This document shows positions 33,689 through 43,702 of a stretch of 64,000 nucleotides of DNA, in pieces. The notes beneath the pieces were generated by a model. The model saw nothing but the letters and a program-made list of their open reading frames with translations, did no database searches and was not told where the DNA came from. The stretch spans positions 1 through 64,000 of the forward strand of contig JAWKQM010000007.1 in assembly GCA_041390145.1 (NCBI GenBank). Reading direction: 5' to 3'. The DNA is from Gemmatimonadales bacterium. GTDB lineage: Bacteria; Gemmatimonadota; Gemmatimonadetes; Gemmatimonadales; GWC2-71-9. The position numbers and the translations under genes were made by a program. How positions within the stretch are numbered: position 1 is the stretch's first letter; every line of letters starts with the position of its first letter.

Positions 33689-34975
33689 TCAGCTGTCGCC
33701 CGCCACCACCGCCGGCGTCATCCCTTCGATCTCCCGGTCGATCCGGTCGATGTACACTGCCGCCGAGATGTCACCGCTCACATTGAGCGTGGTCCGGGTC
33801 ATGTCCAGGATGCGGTCGACGCCGAGGATGATGGCGATCCCCTCGGGGGGCACGCCGACCGTCGCCATGACGAGCATCATCAGGGGCAGCGAGCCGCCGG
33901 GGACGCCCGCGGCGCCGATGGCGGTCATGACGGACAGCACCACCACGATGACCTGGGAACCGAGCGAGAGATGGACGCCGAACACCTGGGCGAGGAAGAG
34001 CACCGTCACCCCCTCGAAGAGGGCGGTGCCGTTCATGTTCATGGTGGCGCCCAGCGGCAGGACGAACCCCGCGATCTTCGACTGCACTCCCAGCTCGCTC
34101 TCGGCGGTGGCAATGGAGGTCGGCAGGGTGGCCATGCTCGAGCTGGTCGAGAAGGCGGTGATGATCGGCGCCTCGATCCCCTTCCAGAACTTGAGGGGAC
34201 TCATTCGACCGAAGACCTTGACCAGGAACGAGATCCCGACCGTTGCATGCAGCAGCAGGCCGATCAGGACCACGAGCACGTACATGCTCAACTGCTGCAG
34301 GATCCCCCAGCCAAACTGGGAGGTGATGACGAAGACGAGGGCGAACACGCCGTAGGGCGCGAGCTTCATCGCCAGGTTGATGATGGCGATGACCGCCTCG
34401 CCGATGCCTTCGAGGAGGGTGATGACCGGCTTGGCCTTTTCCCGCGGGATCATGGTGAGGGCCGCGCCGAAGATCAGGGAAAAGAAGATCAGCGCCAGCA
34501 TGTCCATGTTGGCGGCGGCGGCCACGGGATTCCGGGGCACGATGTTCACGAAGGTGTTGATCCCGAAGTCCTGCGCACCCGCCTGGGCCAGCCCCTGCGC
34601 GCCGCCGGCGAAGCGCGCCATCAGCTCGTCACGGGTGCCGGGCGGGAGCCCCGACCCCGGCTTGATCGTGTTGACCAGCGTCAAACCGATGATGGCGGCG
34701 ATCAGCGTGGACAGCGCGAAGTATCCGATCGTGCGGCCGCCGAGCCGCCCCAGCGTCTTCATGTCGCCGATGCCGGCGACCCCCACCGCAATCGATGTGA
34801 AGACGATCGGCACCACCGTCATGAAGAGCAGGCGGAGGAACACCTGCCCCACGGGATAGGCCACGTTGTCGGACACGAACGCCAGCCACGGCGCCCCGCT
34901 GAACAGGCGGTTGCAGAGCCCGCCGACGAGAGCCCCCGCCACCAGGCCGATCGCAATCTTCGTGTGCAGCTTCAT
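33689..34975 (-). CDS. gltP: dicarboxylate/amino acid:cation symporter (DAACS family)
   Basis: A 428-residue membrane protein with eight or more helices and two re-entrant loops. Signatures are the serine-rich STSSSMATLP loop, the NMNGT motif in ATMNMNGTALFEG, and DRILDMTRTTLNVSGD near the C-terminus, which bind substrate and sodium/proton. Substrates of the family are glutamate, aspartate or C4-dicarboxylates; which one is not clear, so the symbol is provisional. It is 30 bp downstream of transaldolase and probably in one operon with tal and tkt. Confidence 0.9.
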   Translation of the reverse strand: MKLHTKIAIGLVAGALVGGLCNRLFSGAPWLAFVSDNVAYPVGQVFLRLLFMTVVPIVFTSIAVGVAGIGDMKTLGRLGGRTIGYFALSTLIAAIIGLTLVNTIKPGSGLPPGTRDELMARFAGGAQGLAQAGAQDFGINTFVNIVPRNPVAAAANMDMLALIFFSLIFGAALTMIPREKAKPVITLLEGIGEAVIAIINLAMKLAPYGVFALVFVITSQFGWGILQQLSMYVLVVLIGLLLHATVGISFLVKVFGRMSPLKFWKGIEAPIITAFSTSSSMATLPTSIATAESELGVQSKIAGFVLPLGATMNMNGTALFEGVTVLFLAQVFGVHLSLGSQVIVVVLSVMTAIGAAGVPGGSLPLMMLVMATVGVPPEGIAIILGVDRILDMTRTTLNVSGDISAAVYIDRIDREIEGMTPAVVAGDS

Positions 34976-35005
34976 GCGGGGCTCTCTCTCCGTTGGTGGG
35001 TCGGA

Positions 35006-36105
35006 TCAGCCGGTCAGCGCGCCGGCCTTGGACTCGATGCCGCTCAGTAGCGAACGGAACGAGGCGGCAAACTTCTCCACGCCTTCCGTTTCCAGTTCAT
35101 CCGTCACCCGGCGGATGTCGATGCCGGCCGTGGCGAGCGCGGCCAGCCGCGCGCCGGCGGTTGCCATCCCCTCCGCGATGCGAACGGCCGGGGCGCCGTG
35201 GTCGCGGTACGCCGCGAAGGTCTCGGGGGGGAGGGTGTTCACCGTCTGCGGCGCGATGAGCGCCTCCACGTAGTACACGTCGGAGAAGGCGGGGTCCTTG
35301 GTGCTGGTCGAGGCCCAGAGCGGTCGCTGGACTTTGGCGCCCTTCGCCGCGAGTGCCTCCCACCGCGGACCCCGGAAGACCTCCTCGAACGCGGCGTACG
35401 CCAGGCAGGCGTTGGCGATGGCAATCGTGCCGCGCAATTCGCTGTGCCCCGCCTTGTCGAGCATCGGGTCCACCTTGGTGTCGACCCGGCTCACGAAGAA
35501 GCTCGCCACCGAGGCCACCCGGTCGATCGGCTGCCCGGAGGCGGCGCGCCGCTCGAGGCCGTGCAGGTACGCCTCCATCACCTCACGGTGGCGATCCACG
35601 GAAAAGAGCAGGGTGATGTTGATGTTGATCCCGTCGGCGAGGCAGCGCTCGATGGCGCCGAGCCCTTCCGCCGTGCCGGGAATCTTGATCATGAGGTTGG
35701 GGCGATTCACCGCGGCCCAGAGGTGGCGCGCGGCCGCCTCGGATGCGGCGCCGTCGCGGGCCAGCGTGGGCGACACCTCCAGGGAGACGAGTCCGTCTGC
35801 CCCGTCGGCCGCGTCGTAGACGCCCCGGAATGCATCGCACGCCGCCTGCACGTCCGCGACGGCCAGCGCCTCGAAAATCGCCTCGGCGTCGCGGCCATCG
35901 GCGGCGAGCCGACGGATGTCGTCGTCGTAGTCCGCGCTGCCCGTAATTGCCTTCTCGAAGATCGTCGGGTTCGACGTCATGCCGCGGAGGCCGTCGCCGG
36001 CAATGAGGGCCTGCAGCTTGCCGCTCGAGAGGAGGTCCCGGGTGATGAAGTCGTACCAGATGCTCTGGCCCAGCTCAACGAGGCGGGCCAGGGGATTGTC
36101 GGTGG

Positions 36106-36109
<4 letters not shown>
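35006..36109 (-). CDS. tal: transaldolase
   Basis: A 367-residue protein, fitting the longer TAL subfamily (about 360-380 residues). Key features are GMTSNPTIFEKAI near residue 45, NLMIKIPGTAEGL with the Schiff-base Lys, ININITLLFS and ASFFVSRVDTKVDP. It transfers a dihydroxyacetone unit between sedoheptulose-7-P and glyceraldehyde-3-P in the pentose phosphate pathway. ATG 36109 overlaps the tkt stop by four bases, so it is translated with transketolase. Confidence 0.95.
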
Positions 36110-38238
<2,129 letters not shown>

Positions 38239-38355
38239 GGGGCGCCGTGCGCCGTTACCCGCCGTCACCAACCCGGACGGGTCGCGGGGGAGCCTGGCGG
38301 GACCTTTTGGACGATCAGGGGTATGAAGGCCGTACACGCTTTTCGCATTGAACCT

Positions 38356-38384
38356 TTGACATCTCCCAATCCGGCAGGCATCTT
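38356..38384 (+). promoter_or_regulatory. candidate carH promoter
   Basis: TTGACA (38356-38361) and CATCTT (38379-38384) are 17 nt apart; the -35 is perfect but the -10 matches only 3 of 6. The GTG start at 38392 would be about 8 nt after the -10, so the mRNA may be leaderless. The -35 overlaps a word CTTTGACATCT that fits the nnTnnACAnnn pattern known for CarH operators. Confidence 0.35.
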
Positions 38385-38391
38385 GTCGCCC

Positions 38392-39258
38392 GTGACCCAA
38401 TCCCCCCGTACCTACGAAATCCACGAAGTGGCCGAACTGACCGGGTTGGGGACGGCACGGCTTCGGGCCTGGGAGCGCCGGTACGATGTGGTGCGTCCCG
38501 AGCGCCAGGAGAATGGCTATCGGGCGTACAGCGCCGCGCAGGTGGCGCTGTTGCGGGCGTTTGCGCGGCTCGTCCGGGCGGGGGAGCGAATCGGCGACTT
38601 GGCCGCGCAGCCCCGGGACGAGGTCCTGGCCAGGGCGGAGATCGCGGTCGGCGACGAGTCACCGGTGTCCCCCTTCATCGAGGCGGTCCGCGGCTACGAC
38701 CGCGCCCGCCTCGAGACGCTGGTGACCGACCGCCTCCGCCACCTCGGCCTGCAGCGGTTTGCCAGTGAGATTGTCCTCCCCCTGGCCACCCAGGTCGGCG
38801 ACCTCTGGACCCTGGGGAAACTGCCGATTGCCTCCGAGCATCTGGCGAGCGAAGTCATCGTACACGCGCTCAAGGGGGCGCTCCGCGACTCGGCATGCGA
38901 AGGGCCGGTCCTCCTGGCCGCGGGCCTTCCAGGCGAACGACACGAATGGGGGCTGCTCGCCACCCTGGCGCAGGCGCAGGGCCTGGGCTGGCAGGTCCAG
39001 TATCTCGGTCCCGACCTTCCGCTGGACGAGGTCATCCAGGCCGTCTGGACCCTCCGACCGGCCGCCGTGGCGCTCAGCGCCAGCAATGTCCAGCTGCTCG
39101 AGCAGAACCTCCCCGCGCTGAACCACTTTGTGTCCCGTCTTCCCCCCGGTGTCCGGGCCGTCATCGGTGGCCGGGGCACCGTGTCCGCAGGGAACAATCT
39201 CCGCCGTCACGGGTTCGAGATGGAACTGGGGCGCGCAGCGCCCACCGTTCGCCGCTAG
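38392..39258 (+). CDS. carH: CarH-like MerR regulator with B12-binding light-sensing domain
   Basis: A 288-residue protein from GTG 38392. Residues 8-75 are a MerR winged helix (YEIHEVAELTGLGTARLRAWERR, NGYRAYS). Residues 95-170 are the helical cap with W139 and, ten residues on, Glu149-His150 (LWTLGKLPIASEHLASE); this W-x9-EH spacing is the CarH signature that caps adenosylcobalamin. Residues 172-285 are the Rossmann B12 domain with H184 in GERHEWG. CarH tetramers repress carotenoid genes in the dark and fall apart when light breaks the Co-C bond. crtI and crtB follow directly. Confidence 0.88.
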   Translation: MTQSPRTYEIHEVAELTGLGTARLRAWERRYDVVRPERQENGYRAYSAAQVALLRAFARLVRAGERIGDLAAQPRDEVLARAEIAVGDESPVSPFIEAVRGYDRARLETLVTDRLRHLGLQRFASEIVLPLATQVGDLWTLGKLPIASEHLASEVIVHALKGALRDSACEGPVLLAAGLPGERHEWGLLATLAQAQGLGWQVQYLGPDLPLDEVIQAVWTLRPAAVALSASNVQLLEQNLPALNHFVSRLPPGVRAVIGGRGTVSAGNNLRRHGFEMELGRAAPTVRR

Positions 39259-39319
39259 CGCGGCCGATCGCCGATCACCCGGCCGATTCCGGTTGACGCG
39301 GCAGTTCCAGGAGTCCACC

Positions 39320-40870
39320 GTGGCCACTGTCCTTGCAGAGCCCAGGCGCGCCGACGCCGGGTCCCAGGTCGCTTCCCCTGAATCATCGTCCTCCCGCGAC
39401 GTGCTGGTGGTCGGCGCTGGCCTCGGCGGGCTCGCCGCCGCCGTGCGGCTCGCCGCCCAGGGCTACCGGGTCCGCGTGCTTGAACGGCACGCCACCCCGG
39501 GGGGCCGCTGCGGCCTCTGGGAGTCGGAGGGTTTCCAGTTCGACACCGGTCCCACCCTGCTCCTGATGACCGACTACCTGCGCAAGGTGTTCACGGACGC
39601 GGGGCGGAAGCTCGAGGATTACCTCGACCTGCGGCAGCTCGACCCGAACTACCGGGTCTACTACGCCGATGGCACCTCGCTGGACGTGACGAGCCGCATC
39701 AACCGGATGCTCGAAGGCGTGGAGCGGATCGAGCCGGGGGTCGGGCCGCGGTTCCTCCGCTTTCTCGCCGAGACGGCCAAGCTGTACACGATCGGGCTCG
39801 CGGCGTTCGTCGACCGCAACGTCCACCGCCGTCGCGACTTCTTCAACCTGAAGAACGGGCTGCTGCTCCTCCGCGCGCGCGCCATGGAGCGGTTGCAGAA
39901 GATGGTCGGTCGCTACTTCAAGGATGAACGCCTGCAGCAGGCGTTCAGCTTCCAGTCGCTCTACCTCGGGCTCTCGCCCTACGAGTCGCCCGCCATCTAC
40001 AGCCTGCTGCCGTATACCGAAGTGGCCGGCGGTCTCTACTTCCCGATGGGCGGGATGCACGCGATTCCGCGGGCCCTCACGCGCCTCGCCGAGGAACTGG
40101 GCGTGGAGTTCGAGTTCAACACCGAGGTGTCTGCGCTTGAGCGGGACGGCAACCGGGTGAGCGGGGTCGTCCTGGCGGACGGTCGGCGCCGGGAGGCCGA
40201 CATTGTGCTGGTCAACGCCGACCTGCCCTATGCCTACGAGTCGCTGCTGGGCGAGCCCTATCAGGGCATCGACCGATTCGACTTCAGCTGCTCGGCGTTC
40301 CTGATGTATCTCGGGGTGGAGGGGGAGTACCCCGACCTCCCGCACCACAACCTGATCGTGCCGAGCGATCTCCGCCGCGCCTGCGACGACATCTTCGAGC
40401 GGCACCAGGTCCCGGCCGACCCCGCGTTCTACATCTGCAATCCGAGCAAGACCGACCCGGCGCTCGCGCCCAAGAACGCCGAGAACATCTACATCCTGGT
40501 ACCGGTCCCCAGCCAGGACCCGGCCCGACCCATCGACTGGGCGGTCGAGGGTCCCCGGCTTGAGGCCGGCATGCTTGAGCGCCTCGAGAAGTTCGGCCTC
40601 ACGGACCTCCGCCGGCGGCTGATCACCAAGCGGATCTTCACCCCGGCCGACTTCCAGGTGCAGCTGAGCGCCACCCGCGGCGAGGCCTTCGGGCTGGCGC
40701 ACGGCATTGACCAGGTCGGCTACTTCCGGCCGCACAACCGCCACGCCGAGTGCACTAACCTCTTCTTCGTGGGGCAGAGCACCCATCCGGGGTGCGGTGT
40801 GCCGATGGTGTTGATCTCCTCCCGGCTGGTGGTGGAACGGATCATGGCCGAGCAGGGGGTGGCGGCGTGA
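39320..40870 (+). CDS. crtI: phytoene desaturase (CrtI type)
   Basis: A 516-residue flavoprotein from GTG 39320 with CCAGGAG upstream. The dinucleotide-binding fold is VLVVGAGLGGLAAAVRLA (about 28-46) with E in VLERH. GGRCGLWESEGFQFDTGPTLL, the MGGMHAIPRAL block and the C-terminal signature VGQSTHPGCGVPMVLIS mark the CrtI family. It introduces double bonds into phytoene on the way to lycopene-type carotenoids. Its stop overlaps the crtB start (TGATG). Confidence 0.93.
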   Translation: MATVLAEPRRADAGSQVASPESSSSRDVLVVGAGLGGLAAAVRLAAQGYRVRVLERHATPGGRCGLWESEGFQFDTGPTLLLMTDYLRKVFTDAGRKLEDYLDLRQLDPNYRVYYADGTSLDVTSRINRMLEGVERIEPGVGPRFLRFLAETAKLYTIGLAAFVDRNVHRRRDFFNLKNGLLLLRARAMERLQKMVGRYFKDERLQQAFSFQSLYLGLSPYESPAIYSLLPYTEVAGGLYFPMGGMHAIPRALTRLAEELGVEFEFNTEVSALERDGNRVSGVVLADGRRREADIVLVNADLPYAYESLLGEPYQGIDRFDFSCSAFLMYLGVEGEYPDLPHHNLIVPSDLRRACDDIFERHQVPADPAFYICNPSKTDPALAPKNAENIYILVPVPSQDPARPIDWAVEGPRLEAGMLERLEKFGLTDLRRRLITKRIFTPADFQVQLSATRGEAFGLAHGIDQVGYFRPHNRHAECTNLFFVGQSTHPGCGVPMVLISSRLVVERIMAEQGVAA

Positions 40871-41769
40871 TGACGGGGGCGCTGGAGCAGAGCTATGCCG
40901 CCGCGGAGCGGGTGACCGCTCACTGGGCCAAGAGCTTCTACTTTGCGAGCCGGTTCGTGCCGCTCGCAAAGCGCCGCTCCATTTTTGCGCTCTATGATTA
41001 CTGCCGCTACGCCGACAATCTCGTCGACCTCCGCGGCAATCGCCCTGTGGAGGAGGTGCGCGAACAGCTCGCCGTTCTCGGTGCCACGGTGCGCGCACTC
41101 CATGGAGGGGCGGCACCCGAGTCCCCCCGCTGGCTCGCCTTCGCGGACACCCTGCGACGGCATCCCATTCCGCTCCGGCCACTGCTCGAGCTGCTCGACG
41201 GCGTCGCGACCGACCTCGATCCGGTGACGATGCGGAATTTCGCCGAGCTCGAGCGCTACTCCTACCAGGTGGCGGGCGTCGTCGGCCTGATGCTGGGCCC
41301 CGTGCTCGGCGCGGAGCGCACCGGGTTCGAGTCGAACGGCGTGCGGCTCGGCATCGCCATGCAGCTCACCAACGTGCTGCGTGATGTCGGCGAGGACCTC
41401 GCCGAGGGGCGGGTCTATCTTCCGGCTGATGAGCTCGCAGCGTTCGGGCTGGACCGGGCGGCCCTCGAACGCCGGACGGTGACCCCGGAATTCCGGCGGT
41501 TCATGGCGTTTCAGGTCCGGCGCGCGCGGCAGCACTTCGCCGCCGGCGACGCCGTGGTGGATCTCTTCCCGCCGGACGGGTCGCGGCTGACGGTGCGCCT
41601 GATGCAGCGGACCTACGCGGGCATCCTCGACGCGATCGAGCGCCACGACTACGACGTGTTCCGGGTCAGGGCGCACGTCTCCTCGCGGCGCAAGCTCGCC
41701 ATCCTCGGGCGGGCGTTCTGGCAGGAGTACGCTCCCACGGTGGCCCTCCCGAGGGAGCAGTCCGTCTGA
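40870..41769 (+). CDS. crtB: phytoene synthase
   Basis: A 299-residue soluble or membrane-associated prenyltransferase. The two Asp-rich sites are DYCRYADNLVD (43-53) and RDVGEDLAEGRVYLP (171-185). The NVLRDVGEDL helix is diagnostic of squalene/phytoene synthases. It condenses two geranylgeranyl-PP molecules to phytoene, the first committed carotenoid step. ATG 40870 shares a base with the crtI stop. Confidence 0.95.
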   Translation: MTGALEQSYAAAERVTAHWAKSFYFASRFVPLAKRRSIFALYDYCRYADNLVDLRGNRPVEEVREQLAVLGATVRALHGGAAPESPRWLAFADTLRRHPIPLRPLLELLDGVATDLDPVTMRNFAELERYSYQVAGVVGLMLGPVLGAERTGFESNGVRLGIAMQLTNVLRDVGEDLAEGRVYLPADELAAFGLDRAALERRTVTPEFRRFMAFQVRRARQHFAAGDAVVDLFPPDGSRLTVRLMQRTYAGILDAIERHDYDVFRVRAHVSSRRKLAILGRAFWQEYAPTVALPREQSV

Positions 41770-41777
41770 ACAGCACG

Positions 41778-42539
41778 ATGCAGCCGACCATCCCGCCGCG
41801 ACGCTGGGTAGCGGCTGGATTCGAGCGATACCTCCGGCGGCTTGCCAGCCGCCACTTCGCCGCGGTGCACCTCCACTCCCCGACCGGACCGGTGGCGGAG
41901 CTGACCGAGGTGCCCACGATCTTCGTGGCCAACCACACGAACTGGTGGGACGGGTTCCTGGCCTATCTCACAGGCCGGGCGCTCGGCACCACCTTCTACG
42001 TGCTGATGGAGGCACGGCACCTCGCCCGGTATCGGTTCTTCCTCCGCGTCGGCGCGTTGCCGCTCGACCGGGCCTCTGCGCCGCGCGCCTATGCCGACCT
42101 GGAGCGCGCCCGCGGGGTCCTGGCGCCCGGGGCGGGCCTCTGGGTGTTTCCGCAGGGGGCGCGTCGGCCCGCCGCCGAACCGCTTGGGGCGCTCGAGGCG
42201 GGGGCGGCACATCTCGCACTCGGGGCCGGCGCGCCGGTCCGGATCTGCCCTGTGGGATTTCGGTACGGCTATGTCGGGGAACACCTCCCGGAGGCGTTCG
42301 CCTGGGTGGGGGAGAGTTGGATTGTCCAGCCCGGCGCCGGCGAGCGTCGGGCGCTGACGCGGGCCATCGGCGACCGACTCTCCGAGGTGCTCCGCGACCT
42401 CGATGCCGCGCGCGACCGTGAAATGTTGGAGGCGTTCCGGGTCCTGGTGCCGGGCGCTCCCTCGCTCAACAAGCGACTCGACCGCATCCGGCACCGGCTC
42501 GGATGGCTCGATGGTCCGTATGAGGAACGCAATGGTTGA
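41778..42539 (+). CDS. PlsC-like acyltransferase
   Basis: A 253-residue protein with the acyltransferase motif NHTNWWDGF (NHxxxxD) near residue 53 and FPQGARRP (FPEG-like) near residue 126. No clear membrane helix besides short amphipathic segments. Lysophospholipid acyltransferases use these motifs to acylate glycerophosphates. Following crtI and crtB by eight bases, it may instead acylate a carotenoid or its sugar, as neighbouring acyltransferases do in some carotenoid loci; this is inference. Confidence 0.82.
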   Translation: MQPTIPPRRWVAAGFERYLRRLASRHFAAVHLHSPTGPVAELTEVPTIFVANHTNWWDGFLAYLTGRALGTTFYVLMEARHLARYRFFLRVGALPLDRASAPRAYADLERARGVLAPGAGLWVFPQGARRPAAEPLGALEAGAAHLALGAGAPVRICPVGFRYGYVGEHLPEAFAWVGESWIVQPGAGERRALTRAIGDRLSEVLRDLDAARDREMLEAFRVLVPGAPSLNKRLDRIRHRLGWLDGPYEERNG

Positions 42540-42987
42540 TTATCCCACCTGGCGGGTGCTGCACGTGCTCGGGGCCGTGCTCCTGGTCGGCAACGTGACC
42601 GTGACGGGGTTCTGGGCGGCGTTCCTCTATGCCCAGCGCACCGCACTGCCGTTCCGTCCGGTGGCGCGGGCCATCCTCTGGACCGACCTGCTCTTCACGG
42701 TCGGCGGGGCCAGCCTCCTCACCTTTTCGGGAATCCAGCTGATCCTCATCACCGAGATCCCGTTCTGGGGCACCCCCTGGCTGGTCAGGGGTGTCGCAGC
42801 CCTGGCGCTGGCCACGGTGCTCTGGCTGATCGTCCTGGTCCCCGACCAGTTTCGGCTCGAGCGGATGTCGGCGGATGACACTGCAGGGATCCGGAGGGTG
42901 TTCCTGCGCTGGAGCGTTGTGGGATGGATATCGACGGCCATCCTGTTCTACGGCCTCTGGTCGATGGTCAGCAAGCGGGGCGGCTAG
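42532..42987 (+). CDS. DUF2269-like membrane protein
   Basis: A 151-residue protein with four helices (VLHVLGAVLLVGNVTVTGFW, ILWTDLLFTVGGASLLTFS, VRGVAALALATVLWLIVLV, VVGWISTAILFYGLW). ATG 42532 was chosen since GAGGAA lies upstream; ATG 42520 is also in frame. The pattern fits the DUF2269 family. It overlaps the acyltransferase gene by eight bases and ends the carotenoid operon. Function unknown. Confidence 0.78.
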   Translation: MVDYPTWRVLHVLGAVLLVGNVTVTGFWAAFLYAQRTALPFRPVARAILWTDLLFTVGGASLLTFSGIQLILITEIPFWGTPWLVRGVAALALATVLWLIVLVPDQFRLERMSADDTAGIRRVFLRWSVVGWISTAILFYGLWSMVSKRGG

Positions 42988-43013
42988 CCCGGTGGCTTCT
43001 TCGGGTCGTATCG

Positions 43014-43044
43014 ATGTAAGTATAAGAGATACAACGGCTTACAT
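43014..43044. repeat. inverted repeat in the gap before the HNH gene
   Basis: ATGTAAG (43014-43020) and CTTACAT (43038-43044) flank an AT-rich 17-nt centre in an otherwise G+C-rich gap (42988-43199). It could be an operator. A TTGACA near 43139 may belong to the HNH gene's promoter, but no matching -10 is clear. Confidence 0.35.
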
Positions 43045-43199
43045 TGCAGCTATGGGTCGGATTCCTAGCGGCGATCGGGTGCCGGCGGGGCGGGGGGCTG
43101 TCGTGAAGTGGTCCCGCGTGGTAGTTTTAAGGGTTGAATTGACAACGCATTAGGCGGCCCGGATGGTCCGGACCGTGTACGACACTTCAGGCAGGGTTT

Positions 43200-43604
43200 G
43201 TGGCACGAACATCCAGACGACGCAGAAGTCCCAGCTCGAACGCCGCGGCGATCGCGGCCCCCTCCTTCCGCCGGTCCGCCGGTCGCTCCTACTCCGGTCA
43301 TCGCGAGTGGCTCCTCGCCGAACATGGCTCGATCTGCGCCTATTGCGGCGTTGAGACGGCACCAGAGGCCATCACGCTCGATCACGTCCGGCCGCGGCGC
43401 GGGCAGGACGCCTACGACCGCCCCGACAACCTCGTGCTCTGTTGCCGCGATTGCAACGCGGCCAAGGCTGACACCCCCCTCGTCGCGTTCCTGATGCAGA
43501 AGCGCTCGCGCGGGGTCTTTCTCCTTCACTACGGCGAGCACCTCTCAGAACCGTTGAAGGAACTGGCGCGCAAGGCGTCAGAGAGGCCGATCCTTCCCGC
43601 CTAG
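43200..43604 (+). CDS. HNH endonuclease domain protein
   Basis: A 134-residue protein. A basic, Ser/Arg-rich N-terminus (about 25 residues, perhaps over-extended; GTG 43200 used) precedes the HNH fold: CAYCG, TLDHVRPRRGQ, DNLVLCCRDCNAAK. The two CxxC pairs hold zinc and the His acts in catalysis. HNH domains of this size occur in homing nucleases, restriction systems and phage packaging. No partner methylase is nearby. It ends at a terminator shared with kgd. Confidence 0.85.
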   Translation: MARTSRRRRSPSSNAAAIAAPSFRRSAGRSYSGHREWLLAEHGSICAYCGVETAPEAITLDHVRPRRGQDAYDRPDNLVLCCRDCNAAKADTPLVAFLMQKRSRGVFLLHYGEHLSEPLKELARKASERPILPA

Positions 43605-43630
43605 CGGCGGGAGGCGGGGCAGGTAGGCAG

Positions 43631-43660
43631 AACGGAGGGTTCCCTGAGGAGCCCTCCGTT
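43631..43660 (+). terminator. rho-independent terminator after the HNH gene
   Basis: Arms AACGGAGGG (43631-43639) and CCCTCCGTT (43652-43660) with an inner TCC/GGA pair, then TTTCTTGCTTTC. It serves the plus-strand HNH transcript and could also end the convergent kgd transcript. Confidence 0.85.
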
Positions 43661-43669
43661 TCTTGCTTT

Positions 43670-43702
43670 CTGCCCCGCTGCCCCGCTGCCCCGCTGCCCC
43701 GC
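43670..43702. repeat. (GCTGCCCC)n tandem repeat, about four units
   Basis: TGCCCC plus three full GCTGCCCC units and GC, ending exactly at the kgd stop codon (43703-43705, minus strand). Same unit and same placement as the array at 33614. Confidence 0.95.
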
